Shown one piece after another: positions 15,797-23,130 of a stretch of DNA of 27,937 nt (position 1 is the stretch's first letter; the number at the start of each line of letters is the position of its first letter). The DNA lies in assembly GCA_900542445.1 (NCBI GenBank), contig UQNN01000025.1, positions 1 to 27,937 on the forward strand, read 5' to 3'. The notes under the pieces are model-generated. The model saw only the letters and a list, made by a program, of their open reading frames with translations. It made no database searches and was not told the DNA's origin. The DNA comes from an uncultured Eubacteriales bacterium (GTDB lineage Bacteria; Bacillota; Clostridia; Christensenellales; Aristaeellaceae). Both the position numbers and the translations under genes were made by a program.

Positions 15797-16126
15797 TGTC
15801 ATTCAGGCGAACCCCTGAAGATGTTGACCGCTCCCGCTGGGGGCTGAGGCTACACGGACGGCCGGGTCAGATGCCGAAAACCCGTCGAAGAGCCGGGGAC
15901 CGCACCGCGGGTGCGGGGTGGCAACTTTGTTGCCTTATTGATTGAGCGTCATCGCTCTCATTTCTCTGAGTCGTTTTCGCACCGACTTCGTGAAACGGTC
16001 AATAAGCGTAGTGAAACATCTTTGGGATGAACGCGGCTGAAGGGCGCAGCCCTGCGGATCTTTTGGAGTGTATGGGCGCAGAAACCGTTAATATCGAAGC
16101 GACGCGGAACGACCGCGCCGCTTTTT
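15797..16126 (+). ncRNA. Structured non-coding RNA of unknown class (~330 nt)
   Basis: No coding frame with a ribosome site is present, but the interval runs from a good promoter to a strong terminator and is full of helices: GCTCCC/GGGGGC (about 15831-15845), CCGCACC/GGTGCGG (15900-15916, perfect), GGCAAC/GTTGCC (15920-15934, perfect), then a three-way junction closed by TTATTGA/TCAATAA (about 15935-16006) with an inner GAGCG/CGCTC arm, and finally GGCTG/CAGCC near 16035. The unpaired stretch CAGATGCCGAAAACCCGTCG in the 5' part looks like a conserved core rather than spacer. It could be a free small RNA or a long riboswitch-like leader of the M28 peptidase gene with a terminator 32 bases before that gene's ATG. 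It does not fit SRP, 6S, tmRNA or RNase P RNA. Confidence 0.55.
16098..16126 (+). terminator. Terminator closing the structured RNA
   Basis: AGCG-A-CGCGG and CCGCG-C-CGCT pair with a single A/C mismatch around AACGA, followed by five T. It lies between the RNA and the ribosome site of the peptidase gene. Confidence 0.88.
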
Positions 16127-16157
16127 GTATTTTGCCCATGTACAGGAGGAAAAAGGA

Positions 16158-18278
16158 ATGAACAAAGTGTTGGCCTTGCTGGCTGTGCTGCTGACGTTTG
16201 GCGTGAGCGCGCTGGCCGAAACGCCGAAGGAAACCTATGATCGCTGGATGCAGGCCGTGTCGCCGGAATACGGCTACCAAATTGCCTACGAATTGAGCAC
16301 GAATCCGGCTTATGTCAACAGCGAGCGTTTTGGCGGCCGTCAGGCGGGCAGCGACGCGGAGCACGCCGCGGCGGAATACCTCTATCAGGAAATGCTCTCT
16401 CTCGGTCTTGAAGATGTGGAAAAGGTGGCGGCGGACTGCGACAGATGGCAGTTCAACGGCGCGAGTTTCACGGTGGACGGCGAGGATTATCCGGTGTATA
16501 CCTACGCCACGGCGGCCACGCCTGCGGACGGCCTGACGGCGGAAATCGTCTACGTCGGCCAGGGCACGATGTGGGATTACGAAGGGCTGGACGTGACGGG
16601 CAAAATTGTGCTCGTGGATATCAACCAGCGCGACGACTGGTGGATCACCTATCCGATGCTGGAGGCGCAGCACCAGGGCGCGGCGGCGATTCTGGCGGCG
16701 AACGTCGGCGGCTTCGCGCAGGCGGCGGACGACGCGCTGAACAGCCAGGATATCTGCGGCCCGACGGCCATCCCGACCTGTTCCATCGGCGTGGCCGATT
16801 CGCAGAAAATCCGGGAAAAGCTGGAAAACGGCCCGGTCGTCGGCACGCTGATCGTGGATAACGAGGTGGAAATCGGCACGGGCGTGACCTACAACATCAT
16901 GGGCAAAATCCGCGGCAAATCCTCGGATTATCAGATTCTGGTCGGCGGGCATTACGATATGCACTTCTTCGGCTTTCAGGATGACAACTGCGCCGTCGGC
17001 CTCGTGCTGGCGATGGCCAAGGCGATGAAGGATTCCGGCTATCAGCCTGAAAACGACATCGTGTTCTGTCTGCACGGCGCGGAGGAGTGGGGCGCTTCCT
17101 ATTCGCAGTTTGACTGGACGGTCGGCGCGTGGGAGATGATCAACCACGTGCATCCGGAGTGGGTCGGCAAAACGCTGGCGTTCATCAACTTCGAGCTTCC
17201 GGCGTATGAGTTCGACACGTACACGACGACGTATTCCGCGCCGGAAATGTTCGCCATGCTGGATTATTTTGCAAACGATTACGCCTATTCGCCGGAGCCG
17301 GAAGGCTGCTTTGCCGACGGCGTGCTGACCGAGGGCTATCAGACCTACACCTATTCGGATGACTTCTCGTATTATGCTGCGGGCGTGCCTTCCACGGTCA
17401 ACGGTTTCCTGCTGCAAAAGGATATGGAGACGGTGTTCCCGTTCTACATCGATTATTATCACACACAGTACGACACTCCGGATACCTACAACGAAGCGGT
17501 GATGCGCTTCAACATCGCCTATTACGGCGCGCTGGCGATGTATATCGACCAGATGCCCGCGGCGGATTTGGATTTCACGGCGCAGACGGCGCGCCTGACC
17601 GCGGCGATGGATAAGGACGTGATGGCGCAGGCAGGCGCGGACGTGGAAGCCTATCAGGCGGCGCTGGCGGAACTGGACGAGGCCGCGACGACGATGCGCG
17701 CAAAGGTCGTTGAGGTGAACCGCGCGTATGAAGCGGCGCGCGAGGCGGGCGACGAAGCGGCGATGGCGCAGCTGCGCGAGACGGGCAGGACGCTGACGAG
17801 CCGGAACCTGGAAGCGTTCCGCTATGCGCAGAAGTACCTGCTGGGGCTGATGTATGAGCGCCCGATTGTGCCGCACGAAGCGCCGCAGGAGACGATTACC
17901 CTGTGCGAGGCGATCATCGACTGCCTGAAGGACGGCGATCCGGCGACGGCGGTGGACGAATACGCGTGGACGGTCAACAACGTGCTGGAATGGTATGCGA
18001 TGTATTTCTCCCCGGAGGTCATCGCCGTTCAGGACGACATGAACTGGGGCGCGGACAATCAGGATAATCTCTACTGGGGAACGGACATCAACTTTGACAA
18101 GGCCGACGTGGACGCCGCCACGCGCAGCCTGTATGTCCGTTACGACGACAAGGGCGGCGACTTTACCGAAGAGATTGCGATTTACGAAAAGGCGATTGAA
18201 ACCGAAAAAGCGAAACTGGCCGCAAAGGCTCAGGCCGAGGCCGAAGCAATGGCGGGTCTGGCCGAGCTGCTGAAGTAA
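16158..18278 (+). CDS. Secreted M28-family zinc metallopeptidase with PA domain
   Basis: 706 aa. Signal peptide MNKVLALLAVLLTFGVSALA, cleaved before ETPKE. A PA (protease-associated) insert at about residues 110-230 contains VYVGQGTMWDYEGLDVTGKIVLVD and HQGAAAILAANVGG. The M28 core follows: GGHYDMH (His265, first zinc ligand, Asp267), DDN (Asp276, bridging), and HGAEEWG (catalytic Glu309, zinc ligand Glu310). The last ~200 residues are mostly helical, Ala/Glu/Lys-rich and unlike known M28 tails. Predicted aminopeptidase outside the membrane that releases amino acids from peptides; no anchor or sorting motif is seen. Start at 16158 has CAGGAGGA upstream. Sits between the structured RNA and element A, and its reach into the pst region is blocked by that element. 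Confidence 0.88.
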   Translation: MNKVLALLAVLLTFGVSALAETPKETYDRWMQAVSPEYGYQIAYELSTNPAYVNSERFGGRQAGSDAEHAAAEYLYQEMLSLGLEDVEKVAADCDRWQFNGASFTVDGEDYPVYTYATAATPADGLTAEIVYVGQGTMWDYEGLDVTGKIVLVDINQRDDWWITYPMLEAQHQGAAAILAANVGGFAQAADDALNSQDICGPTAIPTCSIGVADSQKIREKLENGPVVGTLIVDNEVEIGTGVTYNIMGKIRGKSSDYQILVGGHYDMHFFGFQDDNCAVGLVLAMAKAMKDSGYQPENDIVFCLHGAEEWGASYSQFDWTVGAWEMINHVHPEWVGKTLAFINFELPAYEFDTYTTTYSAPEMFAMLDYFANDYAYSPEPEGCFADGVLTEGYQTYTYSDDFSYYAAGVPSTVNGFLLQKDMETVFPFYIDYYHTQYDTPDTYNEAVMRFNIAYYGALAMYIDQMPAADLDFTAQTARLTAAMDKDVMAQAGADVEAYQAALAELDEAATTMRAKVVEVNRAYEAAREAGDEAAMAQLRETGRTLTSRNLEAFRYAQKYLLGLMYERPIVPHEAPQETITLCEAIIDCLKDGDPATAVDEYAWTVNNVLEWYAMYFSPEVIAVQDDMNWGADNQDNLYWGTDINFDKADVDAATRSLYVRYDDKGGDFTEEIAIYEKAIETEKAKLAAKAQAEAEAMAGLAELLK

Positions 18279-18286
18279 AAGAGGAG

Positions 18287-18429
18287 ACGTTGGGGCGCTG
18301 CCCCAAACCCCGGAAGGGAACTGAGTTCCCTTCACCTTCCACTTCTGGGACACATTCGTGCCCCAGTGGAGGGAAATCCAAGAACCTCAGGTTCTTGGCG
18401 GGGTTTGGGGTGGAACCCCAACGTTTTTC
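18287..18429 (+). repeat. Element A: cloverleaf-like inverted-repeat element and terminator
   Basis: Closed by ACGTTGGGG/CCCCAACGT (9 bp) and by CCCCAAACCCCG/CGGGGTTTGGGG (12 bp), both perfect. It holds three hairpin arms: 18314-18332 (AAGGGAAC/GTTCCCTT), 18335-18372 (loop ATTCG) and 18378-18398 (perfect 9-bp stem). A TTTTCTTT tract follows. Each end can also fold on itself (TTGGGG-CGCTG-CCCCAA and TTGGGG-TGGAA-CCCCAA), and the 3' version directly precedes the T-run, giving two exclusive folds. The 5' half is homologous to element B at 22127. Confidence 0.85.
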
Positions 18430-18445
18430 TTTATCTTTTCCTCCT

Positions 18446-18490
18446 TTTTACACGCCCGCGCTTTTTGATTTTACACGGCGGAATTACAAT
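18446..18490 (+). promoter_or_regulatory. Predicted Pho-regulated promoter of pstS
   Basis: Two TTTTACA boxes at 18446 and 18469 (23 bases apart), then a -10 TACAAT at 18485-18490 starting 16 bases after the second box began. There is no proper -35, as expected of a PhoB/PhoP-activated promoter where boxes replace it. A third TTACA overlaps the -10. Confidence 0.65.
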
Positions 18491-18494
18491 AACC

Positions 18495-18514
18495 CCGTTC
18501 TCAGATGAGAACGG
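18495..18514 (+). other. 5' UTR hairpin of pstS
   Basis: CCGTTCTC and GAGAACGG, perfect 8-bp stem with an AGAT loop at the predicted transcript start, no T-run. Probably an mRNA-stabilising 5' structure. Confidence 0.55.
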
Positions 18515-18563
18515 AAACATTCCGAAACTACTGAAAAAACGTGTAGAAAGAGGAGAAAACATC

Positions 18564-19427
18564 ATGAACAAAATCGCCAAAATCGCGGCACTGGCCGCGC
18601 TTGCCCTGACCTGCGTTGCCTCGACCGCCTGCGCCGATTTCAACGCGGATAAGTCCATCACCGTGATTTCCCGCGAGGAAGGCTCCGGCACGCGCGGCGC
18701 GTTCGTCGAGCTGACGGGCGTGGAGCAGAAGATCGACGGCAAAAAGGTCGATATGACCACCGACGACGCGCAGATCACCAATAACACCGCCGCCATGCTG
18801 ATGACCGTCGCGGGCGACGAGCAGGCGATCGGCTATGTCTCCCTCGGTTCGCTGAACGACACCGTGAAGGCCGTGAAGGTGGAAGGCGTTGAGGCGACGG
18901 CGGAGAACGTCGCGGACGGCAGCTACAAAATCGCGCGCCCGTTCAACATCGCCTATAAGGCGGACGGACAGAGCGATCTTTCCAAGGACTTCGTCGCCTA
19001 CATCATGAGCGCCGAGGGCCAGGCCATCATCAACGAGCACGGCTATGTCGGCAGCAACGACGCGGCGGCTTACGCGGGCAATGGCGCCGAAGGCAAGCTG
19101 GTCGTCGGCGGTTCTTCCTCCGTGTCTCCGGTGATGGAGAAGCTGATCGAGGCGTACAAGGCCGTCAACGCGAACGCGGATATCGAATTGCAGACCACCG
19201 ATTCCACCACGGGCATGACCTCTGCCATCGAGGGCACGTATGACATCGGCATGGCATCCCGCGAACTCAAGGACGACGAAGCGGCGGCGCTTGAGCATCA
19301 GGCCATCGCGATGGACGGCATCGCCGTGATCGTCAACACCGCGAATCCGGCGGACGACCTGACCGTCGAGCAGGTTGCCTCCATCTTCCTGGGCGACGTG
19401 ACCAAGTGGAATGAGATTGTGAAGTAA
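18564..19427 (+). CDS. pstS: Phosphate ABC transporter binding protein, circularly permuted PstS
   Basis: 287 aa. Signal peptide MNKIAKIAALAALALTCVAS, ending near TACA. The phosphate loops of PstS are present but in swapped order. First comes the usual second half: ITVISREEGSGTRGAFVEL, then QAIGYVSLGSLNDTVKAVKV, RPFNIAYK, and FVAYIMSAEGQAIINEHGYV. A short linker (SNDAAAYAGNGAEG) leads to the usual first half: KLVVGGSSSVSPVMEKLIEA, IEGTYDIGMASRELKDDE, IAMDGIAVIVN, LTVEQVASIFLGDVTKWNEI and the stop. In the normal protein GSSSVSPV is N-terminal and KWNEI is followed by ITVISREEGSGTRGAF. All phosphate-contact motifs are kept, so function is expected. Ribosome site GAGGAG is 8 bases before the ATG. 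Confidence 0.93.
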   Translation: MNKIAKIAALAALALTCVASTACADFNADKSITVISREEGSGTRGAFVELTGVEQKIDGKKVDMTTDDAQITNNTAAMLMTVAGDEQAIGYVSLGSLNDTVKAVKVEGVEATAENVADGSYKIARPFNIAYKADGQSDLSKDFVAYIMSAEGQAIINEHGYVGSNDAAAYAGNGAEGKLVVGGSSSVSPVMEKLIEAYKAVNANADIELQTTDSTTGMTSAIEGTYDIGMASRELKDDEAAALEHQAIAMDGIAVIVNTANPADDLTVEQVASIFLGDVTKWNEIVK

Positions 19428-19428
19428 A

Positions 19429-19632
19429 AAAATACCCTTCCACCGCTGCGGCGGTTACCCCTCCCCCTTAAAGGGGGAGGTTTGGGGGTTTAGAGAAGCG
19501 GCTTTGAGAACGGATCGACGCTTTGCGATATGCGCAGAGAAACGGTTGCTTTCAAAGAAACGCGCTCTTTCCCAAGACCTCTTCTTTTGAAAAGGAGAGG
19601 GGGATTATCCGCAGCAGGCGGAAGGGTATTTT
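19429..19632 (+). repeat. Large inverted-repeat element between pstS and pstC
   Basis: AAAATACCCTTCC (19429-19441) and GGAAGGGTATTTT (19620-19632) are exact complements, continued by CTGCGG/CCGCAG. Inside lie CCTCCCCCTT/AAGGGGGAGG (19460-19480, one-base loop) and a CTCTTCTTTT/GAAAAGGAGAG arm (19579-19599). No pstC start codon with a better site lies inside it. It separates the abundant binding protein from the membrane genes and may lower their expression. Not obviously homologous to elements A and B, though the layout (outer stem with inner arms) is alike. Confidence 0.75.
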
Positions 19633-19645
19633 GCGAGGGAAAAGT

Positions 19646-20524
19646 ATGGAGCGAAGCTATAAAAAACGCGCCTTGCTGGAAATCGTCATGAAAATCGTCT
19701 TTCTGGCGGCGGCGTGCATGTCCGTGCTGTGCGTGGCGCTGATCTGCATCTTCCTGTTTGCAAACGGCCTGCCTGCGATGGGCGAAATCGGCGTGCTGAA
19801 CTTCCTTTCCGGCACGAGGTGGAAGCCCGGCGCGGATATCTACGGCATTTTTCCGATGATTCTGGGCAGCATCTACGTGACGGCGGGCGCGCTGCTGATG
19901 GGCGTGCCGGTTGCGCTGCTGACGGCGATTTATCTCGCGTTCTTCTGCCCCAAAAAACTCTACCGCGTGCTCAAACCGGCGGTGGAGCTGCTGGCGGGCA
20001 TTCCGTCGGTCGTCTACGGTTTTTTCGGCATTGTGGTGCTTGTGCCGATGGTGCGCGCGCTGGGCGAAAAATGGGACGGAAGCGGCAACTCGATGCTCAC
20101 CGCGTCCATCCTGCTGGCGATCATGATTCTGCCGACGATCATCGGCGTGGTCGAGCCTGCGCTGCGCGCCGTGCCGAGGAGCGATTACGAGGGCGCGCTG
20201 GCGCTGGGCGCGACGCATGAGCGCAGTGTGTACACCGCCGTTGTGCCCGCGGCCAGGAGCGGCATTCTGGCGGGCGTTGTGCTGGGCGTGGGCCGCGCGA
20301 TGGGCGAGACGATGGCCGTCATCATGGTGGCGGGCAATCAGCCGCGCATGCCGAAAGGCATTTTGCAGGGCGTGCGCACGCTGACGGGCAACATCGTCAT
20401 TGAGATGGGCTATGCCGCCGGGCTGCACCGCGAGGCGCTGATCGCGACGGGCGTGGTGCTGTTTGTGTTCATCCTGCTGATGAACCTGTGCTTCTCTGTG
20501 CTCAAGAGGGGGAAGAAGGCATGA
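19646..20524 (+). CDS. pstC: Phosphate ABC transporter permease PstC
   Basis: 292 aa with six predicted membrane helices. N-terminal helix IVMKIVFLAAACMSVLCVALICIF is preceded by a basic RSYKKR segment; the periplasmic GTRWKPGADIYGIFPMILGS, the PAVELLAGIPSVVYGFFGI stretch, and the ATPase-coupling EGALALGATHERSVYTAVVPAA loop are all typical. Pairs with PstA to form the phosphate channel. Start at 19646, just downstream of the inverted-repeat element, with a modest GAGGGA site. Stop overlaps the pstA start (ATGA). Confidence 0.93.
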   Translation: MERSYKKRALLEIVMKIVFLAAACMSVLCVALICIFLFANGLPAMGEIGVLNFLSGTRWKPGADIYGIFPMILGSIYVTAGALLMGVPVALLTAIYLAFFCPKKLYRVLKPAVELLAGIPSVVYGFFGIVVLVPMVRALGEKWDGSGNSMLTASILLAIMILPTIIGVVEPALRAVPRSDYEGALALGATHERSVYTAVVPAARSGILAGVVLGVGRAMGETMAVIMVAGNQPRMPKGILQGVRTLTGNIVIEMGYAAGLHREALIATGVVLFVFILLMNLCFSVLKRGKKA

Positions 20525-21354
20525 GACGATATCGAAACCATATCGGTTCGCTGGCGCTGGCGCTGCTGACGCATCTGGCGGCGGCGGTTACGGTGCTGGC
20601 GCTGGGTTTTCTGGTGGGCTATGTGCTCATCCGCGGCGTGCCGAATCTGAATGCGGACATGTTTTCGCTCGCGTATACCTCCGATAATCAGTCGATGCTG
20701 CCCGCCATTCTCAACACCTGCACGATGACGCTGCTGGCGCTGCTGGCGGCCGTTCCGTTCGGCATTGCGTCGGCCATTTATCTGGCGGAATACGCGAAAA
20801 AGGGAAGCAAAATCGTCGCGCTGATTCGGGTGACGACAGAGACGCTTTCCGGCATTCCCTCGATTGTCTACGGCCTGTTCGGCATGCTGTTCTTTTCGGG
20901 CAAGCTGCGTTTCGGCTACTCGATGCTCTCCGGCGCGCTGACGCTGGCGATTATGATTCTGCCGCTGATTATGCGCACGACGGAGGAAGCGCTGCTCTCC
21001 GTGCCGGATATGTACCGCGAGGGCAGTTTCGGCCTGGGCGCGGGGCGGCTGCGAACGGTGACGCATATCGTGCTGCCGACGGCCATACCGGGCATTCTGT
21101 CGGGCATTATTCTGGCCATCGGGCGCATTGTCGGCGAGACGGCGGCGCTGATGTATACCTCCGGCACGGTGGAAAAGGTCGCCGGGTTGATGGATTCGGG
21201 CAGCACGCTGGCGCTGCACATGTATAAGCAGGCCTCTGAGGGCCTTTACACCGAGCAGGCGTATGCGACGAGCGTTATTCTGCTGGCGCTGGTGCTGCTC
21301 ATCAATTTCTGTTCCTCTCGAATTGCCAAACTGATGATGAAAGGCAGGGAATGA
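20521..21354 (+). CDS. pstA: Phosphate ABC transporter permease PstA
   Basis: 277 aa with six membrane helices. Features TETLSGIPSIVYGLFGMLFF and EGSFGLGAGRLRTVTHIVLP (ATPase-contact loop), and the PstA hallmark GIILAIGRIVGETAALMYT. The start overlaps the pstC stop by four bases, with GAGGGGG upstream inside pstC, so translation is coupled. Partner of PstC. Confidence 0.94.
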   Translation: MRRYRNHIGSLALALLTHLAAAVTVLALGFLVGYVLIRGVPNLNADMFSLAYTSDNQSMLPAILNTCTMTLLALLAAVPFGIASAIYLAEYAKKGSKIVALIRVTTETLSGIPSIVYGLFGMLFFSGKLRFGYSMLSGALTLAIMILPLIMRTTEEALLSVPDMYREGSFGLGAGRLRTVTHIVLPTAIPGILSGIILAIGRIVGETAALMYTSGTVEKVAGLMDSGSTLALHMYKQASEGLYTEQAYATSVILLALVLLINFCSSRIAKLMMKGRE

Positions 21355-21360
21355 CAAGCG

Positions 21361-22116
21361 ATGGCCGACGCATTTACCGTTCAAAACATGGATCTGTATT
21401 ACGGCAGCTTCCATGCGCTTAAAAACGTCAATCTGAATCTTGCATCGGGGGAGATCACCGCGTTCATCGGTCCCTCCGGCTGCGGAAAATCCACGTTTTT
21501 AAAGAGTCTGAACCGGATGAACGATCTGGTGGAGGGCTGCAAAATCACGGGCGACATCCGGCTGATGGGCGAAGACATCTATGATAAGCGCATGGACGTC
21601 AGCCTGCTGCGCCGCCGCGTGGGCATGGTTTTTCAAAAGCCCAATCCGTTCCCGATGAGCGTATACGACAACATCGCCTACGGCCCCCGGACGCACGGCA
21701 TGAGGAAGAAAGCGGAGCTGGACGAGATTGTGGAAAAGAGCCTGCGCGACGCGGCCATTTGGGACGAGCTGAAAGACCGGCTGAAAAAGAGCGCGCTCGG
21801 CCTTTCCGGCGGCCAGCAGCAGCGGCTCTGCATCGCGCGCGCGCTGGCGGTGAAGCCGGAGGTCATTCTGATGGACGAGCCGACGAGCGCGCTCGATCCG
21901 ATTTCCACCTCCAAAATTGAAGATCTGGTGATGGATATCAAGAAGGATTACACCATCGTGATGGTGACGCACAACATGCAGCAGGCCGTGCGCGTATCGG
22001 ATACGACCGTGTTTTTCCTGCTCGGCGAAATCGTTGAGAGCGGAGCGACGGGGCAGATGTTTTCCATGCCGAAGGACAAGCGCACGGAGGATTACATCAC
22101 CGGCCGGTTCGGTTAA
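21361..22116 (+). CDS. pstB: Phosphate ABC transporter ATPase PstB
   Basis: 251 aa. Walker A GPSGCGKST followed by FLKSLNRMNDL (a PstB-specific run), Q-loop FQKPNPFPMSVYDNIAYGPR, signature LSGGQQQRLCIARAL, Walker B VILMDEPTSALDP and H-loop MVTHNM. Drives phosphate import and is the partner of PhoU. Six bases after pstA; ribosome site weak (AGGCAGGGA), so it probably depends on translation of pstA. Confidence 0.96.
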   Translation: MADAFTVQNMDLYYGSFHALKNVNLNLASGEITAFIGPSGCGKSTFLKSLNRMNDLVEGCKITGDIRLMGEDIYDKRMDVSLLRRRVGMVFQKPNPFPMSVYDNIAYGPRTHGMRKKAELDEIVEKSLRDAAIWDELKDRLKKSALGLSGGQQQRLCIARALAVKPEVILMDEPTSALDPISTSKIEDLVMDIKKDYTIVMVTHNMQQAVRVSDTTVFFLLGEIVESGATGQMFSMPKDKRTEDYITGRFG

Positions 22117-22126
22117 AAAAGATACG

Positions 22127-22205
22127 ATGGGGCGCTGCCCCATACCCCGACAGGAACCTGAGGTTCCTGTACCTCCCACCTATGCGCCGCGTATTCGCGG
22201 CGCAT
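22127..22205 (+). repeat. Element B: shorter homologue of element A between pstB and phoU
   Basis: Stem ATGGGG-CGCTG-CCCCAT, then ACCCCG, an arm ACAGGAACC/GGTTCCTGT (22150-22170), CCTCCCACC, and an arm ATGCGCCGCG-TATT-CGCGGCGCAT (22182-22205). The order and spacer words match the 5' half of element A, while stem sequences differ with both sides changed together. The matching 3' half is absent or degraded (a GGGCGGCAGCCCC remnant near 22247). Confidence 0.8.
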
Positions 22206-22277
22206 GAAAATGATGCTTAAAGCTGCCGCAAAGCGGAAATGGATTTGGGCGGCAGCCCCAAAATGGAGGGTCAGAAA

Positions 22278-22928
22278 GTGACAAGCCGCAAATATTATGA
22301 GATGGAGCTGCAAAAGCTGAATGTGTCGCTGCTGGAAATGGGCGAAATGATCCGCATGGCCATTGGCGGGGCGGTGACGGCGCTGCTGGAGTTTGACCAT
22401 GACAAGGCGCGGGAGATCATCGCCTACGACGAGCAGATTGACAGGCAGAACCGCGAAATCGAGCAGCAATGCTATACCCTGCTCTTATCCCAGCAGCCGG
22501 TGGCCGGGGATCTGCGCATGGTTTCGGCGGCGCTGAAAATGACGACGGACATGGAGCGGATCGGCGACCACGCGGCGGATATTTCCGAAATCGAGCTGAT
22601 GCTGGAAAATCTGCCGACGCTCAGCTGCGCGCCGATTCGCCAGATGGCGACGGAGACGAGCGTGATGCTCATCAAGAGCCTGGAAGCGTTTGCCCAGCGC
22701 GACGAAGAAAAGGCAAACTGGGTCATCGACCGCGACGACGTGGTGGACGATCTGTTTGACACGGTGAAGAGCGAGCTGATCGAGGCCATCCGCCAAAATG
22801 CGGATAACGGCGAGGCGGCGACGGATTTGCTGATGGCGGCGAAGTATTTTGAACGCATCGGCGACCATGCGACCAACATCGCGCAGTGGGCGATCTTCTC
22901 CATCACGGGAGAAATGCCGAAGGACTGA
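22278..22928 (+). CDS. phoU: Phosphate-signalling regulator PhoU
   Basis: 216 aa, all-helical, two PhoU repeats: LLEMGEMIRMAIGGAVTALL with DHDKAREIIAYDEQID in the first, and RDDVVDDLFDTVKSELIEAI with AAKYFERIGDHATNIAQWA in the second; ERIGDHA occurs twice (metal-binding acidic motif). Signals phosphate sufficiency from PstB to PhoR. The GTG at 22278 is preferred because GGAGGG is 7 bases upstream; the longer frame from ATG 22239 lies in repeat debris. Cotranscribed with pst genes if element B is read through. Confidence 0.94.
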   Translation: MTSRKYYEMELQKLNVSLLEMGEMIRMAIGGAVTALLEFDHDKAREIIAYDEQIDRQNREIEQQCYTLLLSQQPVAGDLRMVSAALKMTTDMERIGDHAADISEIELMLENLPTLSCAPIRQMATETSVMLIKSLEAFAQRDEEKANWVIDRDDVVDDLFDTVKSELIEAIRQNADNGEAATDLLMAAKYFERIGDHATNIAQWAIFSITGEMPKD

Positions 22929-22931
22929 TTT

Positions 22932-23039
22932 CTTGAGTCAGCTTCGCTGACAGCGCTCTCAAAGAGGGGCGCTTTGCCCTAAGAACCTTTACTTTTCTAA
23001 ATGATCATTCTAAAGAAGCGGACGCAAATTCCCCGCTTA
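22932..23039 (+). other. Hairpin cluster between phoU and the Na/Pi cotransporter
   Basis: Holds GTCAGC-TTC-GCTGAC inside TTGAG/CTCAA, an AGGG/CCCT stem, a 10-bp palindrome AATGATCATT (23000-23009) and AAGCGG/CCGCTT. The GGGGCGCTTTGCCC wording echoes elements A and B. Likely the 3' end of the pst-phoU transcript, though a clean T-run is missing. Confidence 0.5.
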
Positions 23040-23046
23040 ACTCAAA

Positions 23047-23090
23047 TTTTACACAGTGTTGTTTGCCGTTTTACAATGGATTGTTAAGAT
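23047..23090 (+). promoter_or_regulatory. Predicted Pho-regulated promoter of the Na/Pi cotransporter
   Basis: TTTTACA at 23047 and 23069 (22 bases, two helical turns apart), then TAAGAT at 23085-23090 as -10, again 16 bases after the second box began: the same geometry as the pstS promoter. Confidence 0.6.
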
Positions 23091-23130
23091 GGGAATAACC
23101 ACAAAGTTGTGATAAGAGGAGAGAAAGCGG

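Noticed and set aside
15797..15934. TPP, M-box, ydaO (c-di-AMP) or guanidine riboswitch, or SRP/6S RNA
   Set aside because: Isolated words are shared (CTGAGG; GAGGCTAC with CGTCGAA; CCGAA...CCCGTC; ACACGG; GGTCAG) but the rest of each consensus is absent or in the wrong order.
18378..18398. GAAC...GTTC in element A and at 22154 as LexA boxes
   Set aside because: The spacer is five bases and both lie in stem-loops of the repeat elements, not near promoters.
22239..22277. Upstream ATG as phoU start
   Set aside because: No ribosome site, and the extra residues fall in element B debris; the GTG at 22278 has GGAGGG at 7 bases.
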